A DNA stretch of 64,000 nt from an uncultured Eubacteriales bacterium (GTDB lineage: Bacteria > Bacillota > Clostridia > TANB77 > CAG-508): positions 62,001-126,000 of the forward strand of contig CAOKHL010000001.1 of assembly GCA_948468315.1 (NCBI GenBank), in the 5' to 3' direction. Below are positions 36,067 through 45,823 of this stretch, piece by piece; the stretch's first letter is position 1; each line of letters opens with the position of its first letter. Under the pieces are notes generated by a model, which ran no database searches, was not told where the DNA came from, and was given only the letters and a program-made list of their open reading frames with translations. Made by a program: the position numbers and the translations under genes.

Positions 36067-37500
36067 ATGAAAGCTTTAAGAAAAACAAAAATCGTAGGAA
36101 CAATAGGGCCAGCAAGTGAAAATAAACTAGAAGAATTATTTGATGCAGGATTAAATGTATGCAGAATAAATTATTCACATGGTAGTTGGGATGAACAATC
36201 AGAAAAATCTGAAACAATAATGAGAATAAGAGAGGAAAAAGAATTACCAATCCCAATGCTTTTAGACATGAAAGGTCCAGAAATCAGAACAGGAATGTTA
36301 TACACAGGAAAAAATACAAAGATTGAATTAAAAGATGGACAAAAATTTACATTAGTTAATGAAGATATAACTGGAGATGAAGAAAAAGTTTCAGTAACAT
36401 ATAAAGAATTATACAAAGATGTTAAACCAGGAACAAAAATATTAATAGATGATGGAGCAATAGAATTAAAAGTTGATGAAATAGTAAACAAAGATATAGT
36501 ATGTACAGTAGTTCATGGAAATGGATTAGGAAGCAGAAAAACAATGAACTTACCTGGAACAGTAATCAGATTACCAGGATTAGCTGAAAAAGACATAGCA
36601 GATCTTAAAACAGCGTGTGAACATGAATATGACTTTGTTGCAATATCATTTGCAAGAAACTTAGATGATATTAGACAAGTAAGAAAAGTATTAGACGAAA
36701 ATGGTGGAAAAGACATTCAAATAGTAACAAAAATAGAAAATGTTGAAGGAATATCAAATTTAGATGATATATTAAAAGAAGCAGATGCTCAAATGATAGC
36801 TAGAGGAGATATGGCAACAGAAACAGACTTCACAGAGCCACCTGTAATGCAAAAAAGAATAATAAAAACATCTAACAAATTAAACAAACCAGCAATAACA
36901 GCAACACAAATGTTAGAATCAATGACACATCAACCATTACCAACAAGAGCAGAAGCATCAGACGTAGCAAATGCTATATATGATAGAACAAGTGCTGTAA
37001 TGCTTTCAGGAGAATGTGCTCAAGGAGATTATCCAGTAGAATGTGTTCAAACAATGGTAAAAATAGCAAATAGAGTTGAACCAGAAATAAATTATTGGAA
37101 GAGATTTGATCAAAAAACAAATATAGAATTAAATTCATATGAAGAAAAAGTAGCATATTCAGCATGTGTATCTGCAAAAGTTATGAATGCTGATGCAATA
37201 ATATGTTATACAAATTCAGGAAATACAGCTAGACGTCTATCTGGATTAGGTGCTGGTTGCCCAATTTTAGCTATAACAGACAATAAAAGAACATTCCGTC
37301 AATTAGCATTAGCATGGAATGTAAATCCTATATATGTTGATTCATGTGAAAATATTGATAAAACAATAGAAGCAGGAATTACTAAATTACAAAATAAAGG
37401 TATATTAGAAAGTGGAGATACAGTAGTAATTACTGGAGGAAGCCAAATGTTACCTGATAATGTTAGTAGTAAAACTATTGGTGGAGTAGTAAAAATATAG
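36067..37500 (+). CDS. pyk: Pyruvate kinase
   Basis: 477 residues from ATG 36067 behind AAAGGAGG. Motifs: KIVGTIGPAS, NVCRINYSHG, MLLDMKGPEIRTG, VTKIENVEGISNLD and the TATQMLESM segment. The metal/active-site motif reads MIARGDMATETDFTEPP, where most pyruvate kinases have ARGDLGVE-type sequence; key Arg/Gly/Asp are kept but the following Gly-Val-Glu is replaced. It catalyses PEP + ADP to pyruvate + ATP. It lacks the extra C-terminal PEP-utilising domain of Bacillus Pyk. The long upstream open frame overlaps the repeat element and is not coding. Confidence 0.95.
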   Translation: MKALRKTKIVGTIGPASENKLEELFDAGLNVCRINYSHGSWDEQSEKSETIMRIREEKELPIPMLLDMKGPEIRTGMLYTGKNTKIELKDGQKFTLVNEDITGDEEKVSVTYKELYKDVKPGTKILIDDGAIELKVDEIVNKDIVCTVVHGNGLGSRKTMNLPGTVIRLPGLAEKDIADLKTACEHEYDFVAISFARNLDDIRQVRKVLDENGGKDIQIVTKIENVEGISNLDDILKEADAQMIARGDMATETDFTEPPVMQKRIIKTSNKLNKPAITATQMLESMTHQPLPTRAEASDVANAIYDRTSAVMLSGECAQGDYPVECVQTMVKIANRVEPEINYWKRFDQKTNIELNSYEEKVAYSACVSAKVMNADAIICYTNSGNTARRLSGLGAGCPILAITDNKRTFRQLALAWNVNPIYVDSCENIDKTIEAGITKLQNKGILESGDTVVITGGSQMLPDNVSSKTIGGVVKI

Positions 37501-37508
37501 TTTTTAAG

Positions 37509-37546
37509 AATAGGAAAAGGGGAAAGATTCTTTTTTCCTATTTTTT
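37509..37546 (+). terminator. Terminator of pyk
   Basis: AATAGGAAAA pairs with TTTTTCCTATT, ending in T-run (to 37546). Confidence 0.7.
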
Positions 37547-37659
37547 ATGGAAAAATATTAAATATTTATTAAAACTAAACAAATTTTCCAAAAACAGTTG
37601 TAAAATTAATAAAAAATTGATATACTACATGTAATCAATATTTTTAAGGAGGAAAAAAT

Positions 37660-38109
37660 ATGGAAGAGAATAGAAACGATGAAATAAAAGAAGTAGAGGA
37701 AGTAGAAAACGGAACAGAAGGAATAAAAATAGCAAGTGAAGTTATAGCAGTAATATCAGGAGTTGCAGTATCAGAAGTACAAGGTGTATATGGTATGGCA
37801 GGAGGATTTGCAGGAGGAATTACAGAAGTATTAAAAGGAAAGAAAAATTTAGCAAGAGGAATAAAAGTTGATACAGTAGATAATAAAGCCAAAATAGATG
37901 TAAACATAATAGTAGAATATGGAGCAAGAATTCCAGATGTAGCATTTGAAATCCAAAATAGAGTAAAAACAGCAGTAGAAAATATGACAGGATTAAAAGT
38001 TGAAGAAGTAAATGTTCATGTACAAGGAGTAAATACAGAAAATTTATCAGGAGAAAGTAAAGAAGAACCAGAAGCAGAAGAAAACAATTCAGAACAAGAA
38101 ACATTATAA
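37660..38109 (+). CDS. Asp23/Gls24 family envelope stress protein
   Basis: A 149-residue protein with the Asp23 domain at ~20-125: IKIASEVIAVISGVAVSEV, ARGIKVDTVDNKAKIDVNII, NMTGLKVEEVNVHVQGV. Acidic tails at both ends. Asp23 proteins form membrane-proximal assemblies tethered by AmaP, which is the next gene. Function is in envelope homeostasis. Confidence 0.93.
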   Translation: MEENRNDEIKEVEEVENGTEGIKIASEVIAVISGVAVSEVQGVYGMAGGFAGGITEVLKGKKNLARGIKVDTVDNKAKIDVNIIVEYGARIPDVAFEIQNRVKTAVENMTGLKVEEVNVHVQGVNTENLSGESKEEPEAEENNSEQETL

Positions 38110-38192
38110 GAAAAAAGGTTATAAGTTTGAATAATCAAGAAAATTAAAATGTTATTCATGACAAGCCTTTAAAGAAAGGAAAGAGATTATTT

Positions 38193-38741
38193 ATGAAGAA
38201 ATTAGATAAAGTAATATTAGCATTATTTTCAGTATTAATTTTCTTACAATCAATATTAGTAATTTGCATGATAGCTGGATGGATAAACCTTGAAACAGCA
38301 GGAACATTTGCAACAATGGCATTAACAGGAGAAAAAACATCAAAAATGATATTAGGTTTAGAAGTAATATGTCTTATATGCTCAGTGAAATGTATTTTCT
38401 TCGACTCATCAGATAAAGATAAGAAATCACAAGGTATTTTAATGCAAAACGATAATGGAAAACTTTTAATATCTAAACCAACAATAGAAAATATAGTATC
38501 ATCTGTTGTAAAAGGATTTGATAGTGTAGAAGATGTATCAGTTTCAATAGAATTAGATAATTTAAACAATTTAATAGTAAATGTAAATTTAGTAGTAAGT
38601 AAAGATGTAATAATAAAAGAAATCACTTTAAATATGCAAAATAAGATAAAAGAAGCAATAAAGAAAACATCAGACTTAGAAGTTAAAGAAGTAAATGTAA
38701 AAATAAAAAATATAACAACTGAAGACAACGAAAAAGAATAA
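38193..38741 (+). CDS. amaP: AmaP-like membrane anchor of Asp23
   Basis: A 182-residue protein with two TM helices (~6-30, ~48-70) and a C-terminal Asp23-like domain (NLNNLIVNVNLVVSKDV, KTSDLEVKEVNVKIKNI). This is the layout of AmaP, which anchors Asp23 at the membrane. It lies between Asp23 and DUF2273, the conserved Firmicute trio. Confidence 0.9.
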   Translation: MKKLDKVILALFSVLIFLQSILVICMIAGWINLETAGTFATMALTGEKTSKMILGLEVICLICSVKCIFFDSSDKDKKSQGILMQNDNGKLLISKPTIENIVSSVVKGFDSVEDVSVSIELDNLNNLIVNVNLVVSKDVIIKEITLNMQNKIKEAIKKTSDLEVKEVNVKIKNITTEDNEKE

Positions 38742-38779
38742 ATAGATTAAAAGATGAATTATATGGAAAGGGTTTTCTT

Positions 38780-38983
38780 ATGGGAAATTTAAGAGATTTT
38801 TGGAATAATTACAAAGGAATAATAATAGGAGTAATAATTGCAATTTTAATTTTAGTTACAAGATTATATAATCTAATTGTAGCAGTTATATTAATATTTT
38901 TAGGAGCATTTGTAGGAAACTATGTGCAACAAAATAAAGAAGAAGTAAAAGAAAAAATAAAACGATTTATAGACAGAATATAA
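38780..38983 (+). CDS. DUF2273 small membrane protein
   Basis: 67 residues with two short TM helices (GIIIGVIIAILILVTRLYNL, VAVILIFLGAFVGNYV) and a basic tail. DUF2273 proteins accompany Asp23/AmaP. Role unknown. It precedes nusB by 18 bp. Confidence 0.85.
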   Translation: MGNLRDFWNNYKGIIIGVIIAILILVTRLYNLIVAVILIFLGAFVGNYVQQNKEEVKEKIKRFIDRI

Positions 38984-39001
38984 AGGGGTAAAGGTTAAAA
39001 A

Positions 39002-39406
39002 ATGAAAAGGTCTGAAATACGAGAATTAGCTTTTAAATTAATATATAGTTTAGAAATTCAAAAAGAAGAAAATCTAGATGAACAAATTGATTTATACATA
39101 GAAAATAACAATATAGAAGAAAAAGATGCAATAGAATATATAAAAGATTGCATAAAAGGCATAAATAAAAATCAAGAAGAGATAAATAAAATTATAGAAG
39201 GCTCTTTAACATCAGATTGGAAAATAGATAGAATTTCTAAAATCAATTTGAGTTTATTAAAGCTTGCAATATATGAAATAAAATATAAAGATATCCCATA
39301 TAAAGTTGAAATAAACGAAGTAGTTGAATTAGCAAAAACATATGGAGAAGATATGTCAAGTAAGTTTATAAATGGAGCTTTAGCAAAAGTAGTTAAAGAA
39401 ATGTAA
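39002..39406 (+). CDS. nusB: Transcription antitermination protein NusB
   Basis: 134 residues, all-helical. Motifs: [16 protein letters not shown] at the start, [53 protein letters not shown]. NusB binds boxA RNA with NusE (S10) for rRNA antitermination. It is followed by xseA in a common clostridial order. Confidence 0.95.
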   Translation: MKRSEIRELAFKLIYSLEIQKEENLDEQIDLYIENNNIEEKDAIEYIKDCIKGINKNQEEINKIIEGSLTSDWKIDRISKINLSLLKLAIYEIKYKDIPYKVEINEVVELAKTYGEDMSSKFINGALAKVVKEM

Positions 39407-39473
39407 TTTTGTATAATAATAAAAAAATACATTTCATTAATATATAACTTCATATTATAAATTAATGCGAAAG

Positions 39474-39565
39474 CCATTATATTTATAAATTTTGCAATAG
39501 TTTTAAAATATTTAAGAAATAGTAAAAAACTTAAATATTTGTATAGAAATTTATAAATATGATGG
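39474..39565. repeat. Nested AU-rich inverted repeats upstream of xseA
   Basis: Outer arms 39474-39492 and 39547-39565 match over 19 bases with one G-U. An inner 11-bp stem (39506-39516 with 39530-39540) lies inside. It may be a small palindromic element or a structured leader. Confidence 0.6.
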
Positions 39566-39605
39566 TTTTTGTATGGTATAAAATTGATAAAAAGGGTGAA
39601 ATAAA

Positions 39606-40800
39606 ATGAATTATGAATCTATGGCAGTTACAGTTTCTGATTTAAATTTATATATAAAAGAAAAAATAGCGAGTGATGAAGCCTTAAATGCAGTTGTAGT
39701 AAAGGGCGAGATATCTAACTTCAAAGCACACTATACAGGTCATTTTTATTTTACTCTAAAGGATGATAAATCTTTAATAAAATGTATAATGTTTAAAAGT
39801 TATAGTGAAAGGATAAATTTTAAGCCAAAAGATGGAATGAAAGTAGTTGTTTTTGGGGGAGTTTCGGTATTTGAAAGAGATGGAATATATCAAATATATG
39901 TAAAAGCCATGGAACAACAAGGAATACGGAGATTTGTATGCAGCATATGAAAAATTAAAAGGAGATTTAGAAAAAGAAGGATTATTTGATAAATCACATA
40001 AAAAACAAATACCTTTAAAGCCTAAAATAATAGGAGTTTTATCATCAAAAACAGGAGCAGTAATAAGAGACATAATAAATGTATCAACTAGAAGAAATCC
40101 AAATTGTTATATAAGACTTTTGCCAGTACCAGTTCAAGGACCAGGAGCAGCTAAAGAAATTGTAAAAGGAATAAAAATCATGAATGAAAACAAATTGGCA
40201 GATGTAATTATTTTGGCTAGAGGAGGAGGTTCATTAGAAGACTTGTGGCCATTTAATGAGGAAATAGTTGCAAGAGCAATTTATAATTCAGAAATACCAA
40301 TAATTTCAGCAGTAGGACATGAAACAGATTTTACAATAGCAGATTTTGTAGCAGACTTAAGAGCACCAACACCATCAGCAGCTGCAGAACTTGCAAATCC
40401 TGATATATATGAGTTGAAAAACAAAATAAATACATTAAAAGAGAGATCAAGAATTAGTTTAAAGAAGAAGATGGAATTAATTAAGTTAAAATATAATAAT
40501 ATAATAAATTCCAGAGCATTTAAAGAACCATTACAAAATATGCAAAATAATTATTTAAGATTAGACAATTTGATTAAACAAATGGAAAAGTCTATTACAT
40601 TAAAACAAAAAGAAATGGAAAAATTATTTCAAGCAAAAGTTCTAAAACTAGATGCTTTAAGCCCTTTAAAAACATTAACAAGGGGATTTTCAATAGCTGA
40701 GAAAGATGGTAAAATGGTAAAATCAAGTAAAGATTTAAATGTTGATGATGAAATAAATTTAAGATTTATAGATGGAAATAAAAAAGCTAAAATTATTTAA
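39606..40800 (+). CDS. xseA: Exodeoxyribonuclease VII large subunit, +1 frame change at CGG 39927
   Basis: Two frames give one ~397-residue XseA. Frame 1 from ATG 39606 encodes the OB-fold (VVVKGEISNFKAHYTGHFYF, KDGMKVVVFGGVSVFERDGI) to YVKAMEQQGI, then CGG (39927-39929) and a stop at 39950. Skipping the C reads GGA GAT TTG and continues GDLYAAYEKLKGDLEKEGLF, the normal junction, then the catalytic domain (GVLSSKTGAVIRDIINV, ARGGGSLEDLWPFNEE, SAVGHETDFTIADFVADLRA). Exo VII degrades single-stranded DNA with XseB, encoded downstream. Confidence 0.9.
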
Positions 40801-40876
40801 TATATGTTTTGAGCAGTTTTTTAAAGCATTTTTATTAAAACAAAAAATGTAGGAATTAGGAGGAAACTTTAAAGTT

Positions 40877-41371
40877 ATGGTTAATAAAAAAATAGTTATT
40901 ATTTGTAGTGTAATAACATTAGTAATTGTAGTATTAATAGTAGGGTGGCAAATAAAAAAATTTAAAGAAACAAGTTATGCTTCTGAAGAAGAAAAACAAA
41001 GTATGTCTCAAAACCAAAATTCTGCCCAAAATGAAAATTTGATTGAACAAAATAAATCAAATACAGAAAATACTATAGATGAAACACAAAATCAAGTTAT
41101 AGGGGCAGAAGAAACTAAGCCCGGAGAGAAGGAAGAAGAAATTCCAGAAAAACAAGATAATAAAAACGATAAAGATATAAATAAAAAGAACTCTAAAGAA
41201 CAAGCTTTAAAATTAGTAGAAAAAGAATGGGGAGAAGATGATACTGTTTATTTTACAGTAGATAATCAGTCTAAAAATATTTATAATATTTCAGTAAGAA
41301 GTAAAGACACAACAGAGACTCTTGCAGAATATGAGGTAAATGTAGATGAAGAAACTGTTATAATAAAGTAA
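40877..41371 (+). CDS. Hypothetical membrane-anchored protein
   Basis: 164 residues. N-terminal TM (IVIICSVITLVIVVLIVGWQ), a Gln/Asn/Glu/Lys-rich linker (~35-110), and a small C-terminal domain (QALKLVEKEWGEDDTVYFTV, NISVRSKDTTETLAEYEVNV) that resembles a PepSY-like fold. It sits between xseA and xseB in the operon but has no link to Exo VII that I can name. Confidence 0.6.
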   Translation: MVNKKIVIICSVITLVIVVLIVGWQIKKFKETSYASEEEKQSMSQNQNSAQNENLIEQNKSNTENTIDETQNQVIGAEETKPGEKEEEIPEKQDNKNDKDINKKNSKEQALKLVEKEWGEDDTVYFTVDNQSKNIYNISVRSKDTTETLAEYEVNVDEETVIIK

Positions 41372-41431
41372 GTTATATGTATCAATTTTCAAAAGATATA
41401 TAATTAAAGAAGAAAGGATAGAAATTTAATC

Positions 41432-41656
41432 ATGAAGAAGGAAGACTTTGAAACTAAATTAGAAGAATTAGAAAAAATTGTTGCGGAATTAGAAAAAGGA
41501 GATTTAAGTTTAGAAGATTCTGTGAAGAAATTTGAAGATGGAGTAAAAATTTCAAAAGATTGTAGCAAGCTTTTAGAAGATGCAGAAAAGAGAATTACAA
41601 TTATTTTAGAAAATAATGGAGATATAAAAGAAGAAAATTTCTCAGTAGAAGAATAA
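41432..41656 (+). CDS. xseB: Exodeoxyribonuclease VII small subunit
   Basis: 74 residues. The whole protein matches XseB: FETKLEELEKIVAELEKGDL, SLEDSVKKFEDGVKISKDCS, KLLEDAEKRI. It forms the helical partner of XseA. Confidence 0.93.
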   Translation: MKKEDFETKLEELEKIVAELEKGDLSLEDSVKKFEDGVKISKDCSKLLEDAEKRITIILENNGDIKEENFSVEE

Positions 41657-41679
41657 AAGAAGCAGTAATGATAATAGAA

Positions 41680-41728
41680 GGGAGGATCCTATGTTTAGAA
41701 TTGTTTAATCTAGCATAGAAGAAAATAT
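41680..41728 (+). promoter_or_regulatory. Shine-Dalgarno separated from start by a hairpin
   Basis: GGGAGG (41680-41685) is 43 nt from the ATG. CTATG (41689-41693) pairs with CATAG (41714-41718), with inner TAGA/TCTA, followed by AAGAAAATAT before ATG. Confidence 0.45.
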
Positions 41729-42169
41729 ATGGATGTTTTTACACAGATAATGAATAATAGATTTATATGGATACCATTTTTTACATGGCTTGTAATTCAA
41801 ACATTTAAAGTAATATGGGATTTAGTTACAACAAAGAAATTTAATTTTAAAAGAATAATTGGAGCTGGAGGAATGCCTAGTTCTCATTCTGCTATTGTAA
41901 TGGCGATTAGTGTTCTAGTAGGTAGAGAAACAGGATTTAATAGTTGGCAGTTTGCTTTATCTCTTGTATTTTCTAGTGTAGTTATGTATGATGCAGCAGG
42001 AGTTAGAAGAGCAGCAGGAAAACAAGCTAGATTATTAAATAAAATTATTGAAACACCAGGACTTACAGGAGTTCAAGTTCAAGAAAAATTGGTAGAAGTG
42101 TTAGGACATACACCTCTTCAAGTATTTGTAGGTGCAATTATAGGTATTATTATAGGGAGCATATTTTAG
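41729..42169 (+). CDS. Divergent PAP2-family membrane protein
   Basis: 146 residues, about four TM helices. Motifs: NRFIWIPFFTWLVIQTFKV, AGGMPSSHSAIVMAI (the PAP2-like PSSH) and MYDAAGVRRAAGKQA. This is the DUF212/divergent PAP2 group, whose phosphatase activity is unproven. It abuts the next start with no gap. Confidence 0.88.
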   Translation: MDVFTQIMNNRFIWIPFFTWLVIQTFKVIWDLVTTKKFNFKRIIGAGGMPSSHSAIVMAISVLVGRETGFNSWQFALSLVFSSVVMYDAAGVRRAAGKQARLLNKIIETPGLTGVQVQEKLVEVLGHTPLQVFVGAIIGIIIGSIF

Positions 42170-43411
42170 ATGAGAGTTGTTATAATAGGTGGAGGACCTG
42201 CTGGAATGATGGCAGCAATTTCAGCAAGTGAAAATGGAAATGAAGTTATATTATTAGAAAAAAATAATAAACTAGGAAAAAAACTAGCTATCACTGGGAA
42301 GGGAAGATGTAATATTACATCTTCTTTAAACATGGAAGAATTTATAAAAAATACACCAGGAAATGGAATGTTTTTATATAGTTGCTTTAATAGTTTTACA
42401 AATCAAGACATAATAGAATTTTTAAAAGAACAAGGACTATCTGTAAAAGAAGAAAGAGGAAACAGAATATTTCCAGTAACAGATAGAGCACAAGATGTAT
42501 TAGATTGTTTTGAAAAGAAGCTAAAAGAACTAAATGTAAAAATATTATATGAAAATCCAGTAACAGATATATTATTAGAAGAAAATAAGGTTTGGGCTGT
42601 AAAAACTAAAAATCAAACAATAAAAGCAGATAAAATTATATTAGCAACAGGCGGAAAGAGTTATCCATTAACAGGTTCGACAGGAGATGGTTATGAATTA
42701 GCTAAAAGATGTGGACATACTATAACAGAGATAAAACCATCTTTAGTACCTTTAGAAACATATGAACAAAATTTACACAAATGTTTACAGGGATTAAGTT
42801 TAAGAAATGTAAAAATAAAAATAGTAGATATTTCAAAAAATAAGCAAATTTATGAAGACTTTGGGGAAATGTTATTTACACATTTCGGAGTATCTGGACC
42901 AATAATATTAAGTGGTTCAGCACACCTTGTAAGATATAAAAATATTGATAATTTATTCAAAAATAAACAGATAAAACTAAAAATAGATTTAAAACCAGCA
43001 TTAACAGAGGAAAAATTAAATGATAGGATTCTAAGAGATTTTGAAGAAAGTAAAAATAAAAGTTTCAAAAATAGCTTAGATAGATTATTACCACAAAAAC
43101 TAATTCCAGTAATAATTGAAAGGTCGAAAATATCTCCAGAAAAACAAGTAAATTCTATAACAAAGCAAGAAAGAATGGAACTTATTAAACTATTAAAAGA
43201 ATTTGAAGTTACAATAAAAGGTTTTAGAAAGATAGAAGATGCTATAATAACTTCTGGTGGAATAAATGTAAAAGAAGTAAATCCAAAAACTATGGAGTCG
43301 AAAAAAGTCCAAGGATTATATTTTGCAGGAGAAATTTTAGATGTTGATAGTTATACAGGAGGATTTAATTTACAAATTGCTTATTCAACAGGATTTGTTG
43401 CTGGAAAATAA
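42170..43411 (+). CDS. HI0933/YhiN-like FAD-dependent oxidoreductase
   Basis: 413 residues. FAD-binding GGGPAGMMAAISASENG at the N-terminus, KKLAITGKGRCNITS, LATGGKSYPLTGSTGDGYEL, FTHFGVSGPIIL, and the C-terminal YFAGEILDVDSYTGGFNLQI typical of the family. Such flavoproteins are widespread, with poorly defined substrates. Confidence 0.9.
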   Translation: MRVVIIGGGPAGMMAAISASENGNEVILLEKNNKLGKKLAITGKGRCNITSSLNMEEFIKNTPGNGMFLYSCFNSFTNQDIIEFLKEQGLSVKEERGNRIFPVTDRAQDVLDCFEKKLKELNVKILYENPVTDILLEENKVWAVKTKNQTIKADKIILATGGKSYPLTGSTGDGYELAKRCGHTITEIKPSLVPLETYEQNLHKCLQGLSLRNVKIKIVDISKNKQIYEDFGEMLFTHFGVSGPIILSGSAHLVRYKNIDNLFKNKQIKLKIDLKPALTEEKLNDRILRDFEESKNKSFKNSLDRLLPQKLIPVIIERSKISPEKQVNSITKQERMELIKLLKEFEVTIKGFRKIEDAIITSGGINVKEVNPKTMESKKVQGLYFAGEILDVDSYTGGFNLQIAYSTGFVAGK

Positions 43412-43456
43412 TTTTGGTTACAATTTGGAATGTATTATTTCAATTAGAAAAAAGTA

Positions 43457-43483
43457 TTGACAAAATGGAAAAATGGGTATAAT
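43457..43483 (+). promoter_or_regulatory. Promoter of the aspS leader
   Basis: TTGACA (43457-43462) and TATAAT (43478-43483) at 15 bp, or TAATAT (43480-43485) at 17 bp. Confidence 0.6.
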
Positions 43484-43494
43484 ATATATAAATA

Positions 43495-43705
43495 AAAAAT
43501 TGTGATGAAGATGCAAAGGTGGTCAAAGTTACTATTAGAGAATAAGGGTCAGCGGCTGAAAGCCCTTTTAGGAAAACAGACTAAAACTGAAACACATTGG
43601 AGCAAGATTAAAAGAGGAAAGCTTTACGGTAAAACTTTCAAGCTTGGGTGGTACCGCGGATATATAATATTCGTCCCTGCATTTTTAGCAGAGGACGATT
43701 TTTGT
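43495..43705 (+). promoter_or_regulatory. T-box riboswitch of aspS
   Basis: The T-box sequence GGGTGGTACCGCGG is at 43646-43659. It is followed by a terminator hairpin CGTCCCTGC (43670-43678) with GCAGAGGACG (43688-43697) and a T-run. Uncharged tRNA would bind the T-box and favour the antiterminator. By position it should sense tRNA-Asp or tRNA-Asn; I could not assign the specifier codon with confidence. An open frame across this leader is not a gene. Confidence 0.88.
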
Positions 43706-43739
43706 TTCTTTGCTAAATAAGAAAGGAGAGAAACATTTT

Positions 43740-45486
43740 ATGAGCGAATTTAAAACACACACCTGCAATGAAATTTCTTTAGATGATGTTGGAAAAAAAG
43801 TAAGAATAGCAGGCTTTGTTGAAACAATCAGAGATTTAGGAGGTTTAGTTTTTTTAGACATAAGAGATATGTATGGAATTACACAAGTTGTAACATCAAA
43901 AGATTCACAAGATGTAGACTTAGTATCACATATCCCAATAGAATCATCAGTAACAGTATATGGAACAGTTAGAAAGAGATCAGAAGAAACTATTAACCTA
44001 AAATTAAAAACAGGAAAAGTTGAAATTTATATTGAAGAAATAAAAGTATTAGGAAAAAGAACAAATAATTTACCATTTGAAGTAAATTCAAATCAAGAAG
44101 TAAGAGAAGATTTAAGACTAAAATACAGATATTTAGACTTAAGAAGTGAAAAATTACAAAACAACTTAAAAATGCGTGCACAAGTTTTACAATATTTAAG
44201 AAACCAAATGACAGAGCAGGGATTTTTAGAAGTTCAAACACCAATACTTACAAGTTCATCTCCAGAAGGAGCAAGAGATTATTTAGTACCAAGTAGATTA
44301 CATCCTGGAAAGTTTTATGCACTGCCACAAGCCCCACAGCAATTCAAACAATTGCTTATGGTATCAGGAATAGATAAATATTTTCAAATAGCACCATGTT
44401 TTAGAGATGAAGATGCAAGAGCAGATAGAGCACCTCGGAGAATTTTATCAGTTAGATATGGAAATGAGTTTTGCAACTCAAGAAGATGTATTTCAAGCAA
44501 TAGAGCCAGTCATGTATAACACATTTAAAAAATTCTCAAATAAAAAAATTGTAAACTATCCATTTCCAAGAATTACTTATAAAGATGCGATGCTAAAATA
44601 TGGAACAGATAAGCCAGATTTAAGAAATCCATTATATATAATAGACTTATCAGAATTCTTTAATAAATGTACATTTAAGCCATTTATAAATAGAACAGTA
44701 AGGGCAATAAAAGTAAATCAAAGCATGTCAAAAGGATTTCATGAAAAAATGTTAGAATTTGCAATGAAAATAGGAATGAAAGGGTTAGGATATTTAGAAG
44801 TTCAAGAAGACTTGACATTTAAAGGACCAATTGATAAATTTATACCAGAAGACCTAAAAAAAGAATTATTAAAACTTGCAAATTTAGAAAAAAATGATAC
44901 AATTTTCTTTATAGCAGATACTGAAAAAAGAGCGACAGAACTTTCAGGACAAATAAGAACAGAACTTGGAAAAAGATTAGATTTAATAGATGAAGATGTA
45001 TTCCAATTTTGTTGGATAATAGATTTCCCAATGTTTGAATTAGATGAACATGAAAAACTTGAGTTTAGCCATAATCCATTTTCAATGCCACAAGGAGGAT
45101 TAGAAGCTCTAGAAAATCAAAATCCATTAGAAATTTTAGCATATCAATATGATATAGTATGTAATGGAATTGAGCTTTCATCAGGAGCTGTAAGAAATCA
45201 TGATATTGAAATAATGTTAAAAGCATTTAAAATGGCAGGATATACTGAAGAAGAAGTTAAAACAAAATTTGGAGCATTATATACAGCATTTCAATTTGGA
45301 GCTCCACCACATGCAGGAATAGCACCAGGAATTGACAGAATGTTAATGTTATTAACAAATTCAGAAACAATTAGAGAAGTAATAGCATTTCCCCTAAACA
45401 GCAAAGCAGAGGACTTAATGATGGGAGCGCCAGGAATAGTAAAAAGAGAACAACTAAGAGAAGTTCATATAGAAATAGGAAAATAA
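43740..45486 (+). CDS. aspS: Aspartyl-tRNA synthetase, +1 frame change at CGG 44436
   Basis: Two frames give one ~581-residue bacterial AspRS from ATG 43740 (GAAAGGAG upstream). Frame 1: OB-fold (KKVRIAGFVETIRDLGGLVF), motif 2 start FRDEDARADRAP, then CGG (44436-44438) and a stop at 44519. Skipping the C reads GGA GAA TTT and continues GEFYQLDMEMSFATQEDVFQ, the expected sequence, then the insertion domain and motif 3 (GIAPGIDRMLMLL). With GatCAB next door and no AsnRS in view, it is probably non-discriminating, charging tRNA-Asn with Asp for amidation. The gene should be essential. Confidence 0.93.
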
Positions 45487-45535
45487 AAATTTTGAGAGAA
45501 AGTTTCAAAATCATCAAAAGAAAGGAATGATAAAA

Positions 45536-45823
45536 ATGAAAGTAAGCAAAGAAGAACTTTTACACATTGCAAATTTAGCCCAATTAAAATTAAAAGATGA
45601 AGAAATAGATAATTATTTACTAAACCTACAAGACATATTAAATTTTGCAAACATTGTAAACAATGCTCCAGTAGAAGACCTAGATATAACAATAGGAGCA
45701 AATGAAGCAAAAAACAGATTTAGAAAAGACGAAATAAAAATATTTGAAGATAATGAAGCACTACTTGCAAATTCAGCAGAAGTAGAACAAAACATGTTTA
45801 AATTGCCAAAAGTTATTAATTAA
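45536..45823 (+). CDS. gatC: Asp/Glu-tRNA amidotransferase subunit C
   Basis: 95 residues from ATG 45536; the earlier in-frame ATG 45527 abuts the AAAGGA site. Motifs LLHIANLAQLKL, ILNFANIVNNAPVEDLD, FRKDEIKIFED. GatC bridges GatA and GatB. Confidence 0.92.
   Translation: MKVSKEELLHIANLAQLKLKDEEIDNYLLNLQDILNFANIVNNAPVEDLDITIGANEAKNRFRKDEIKIFEDNEALLANSAEVEQNMFKLPKVIN

Noticed and set aside
43502-43720. Small ORF before aspS
   Set aside because: It covers the T-box and its terminator, so it is a leader RNA.
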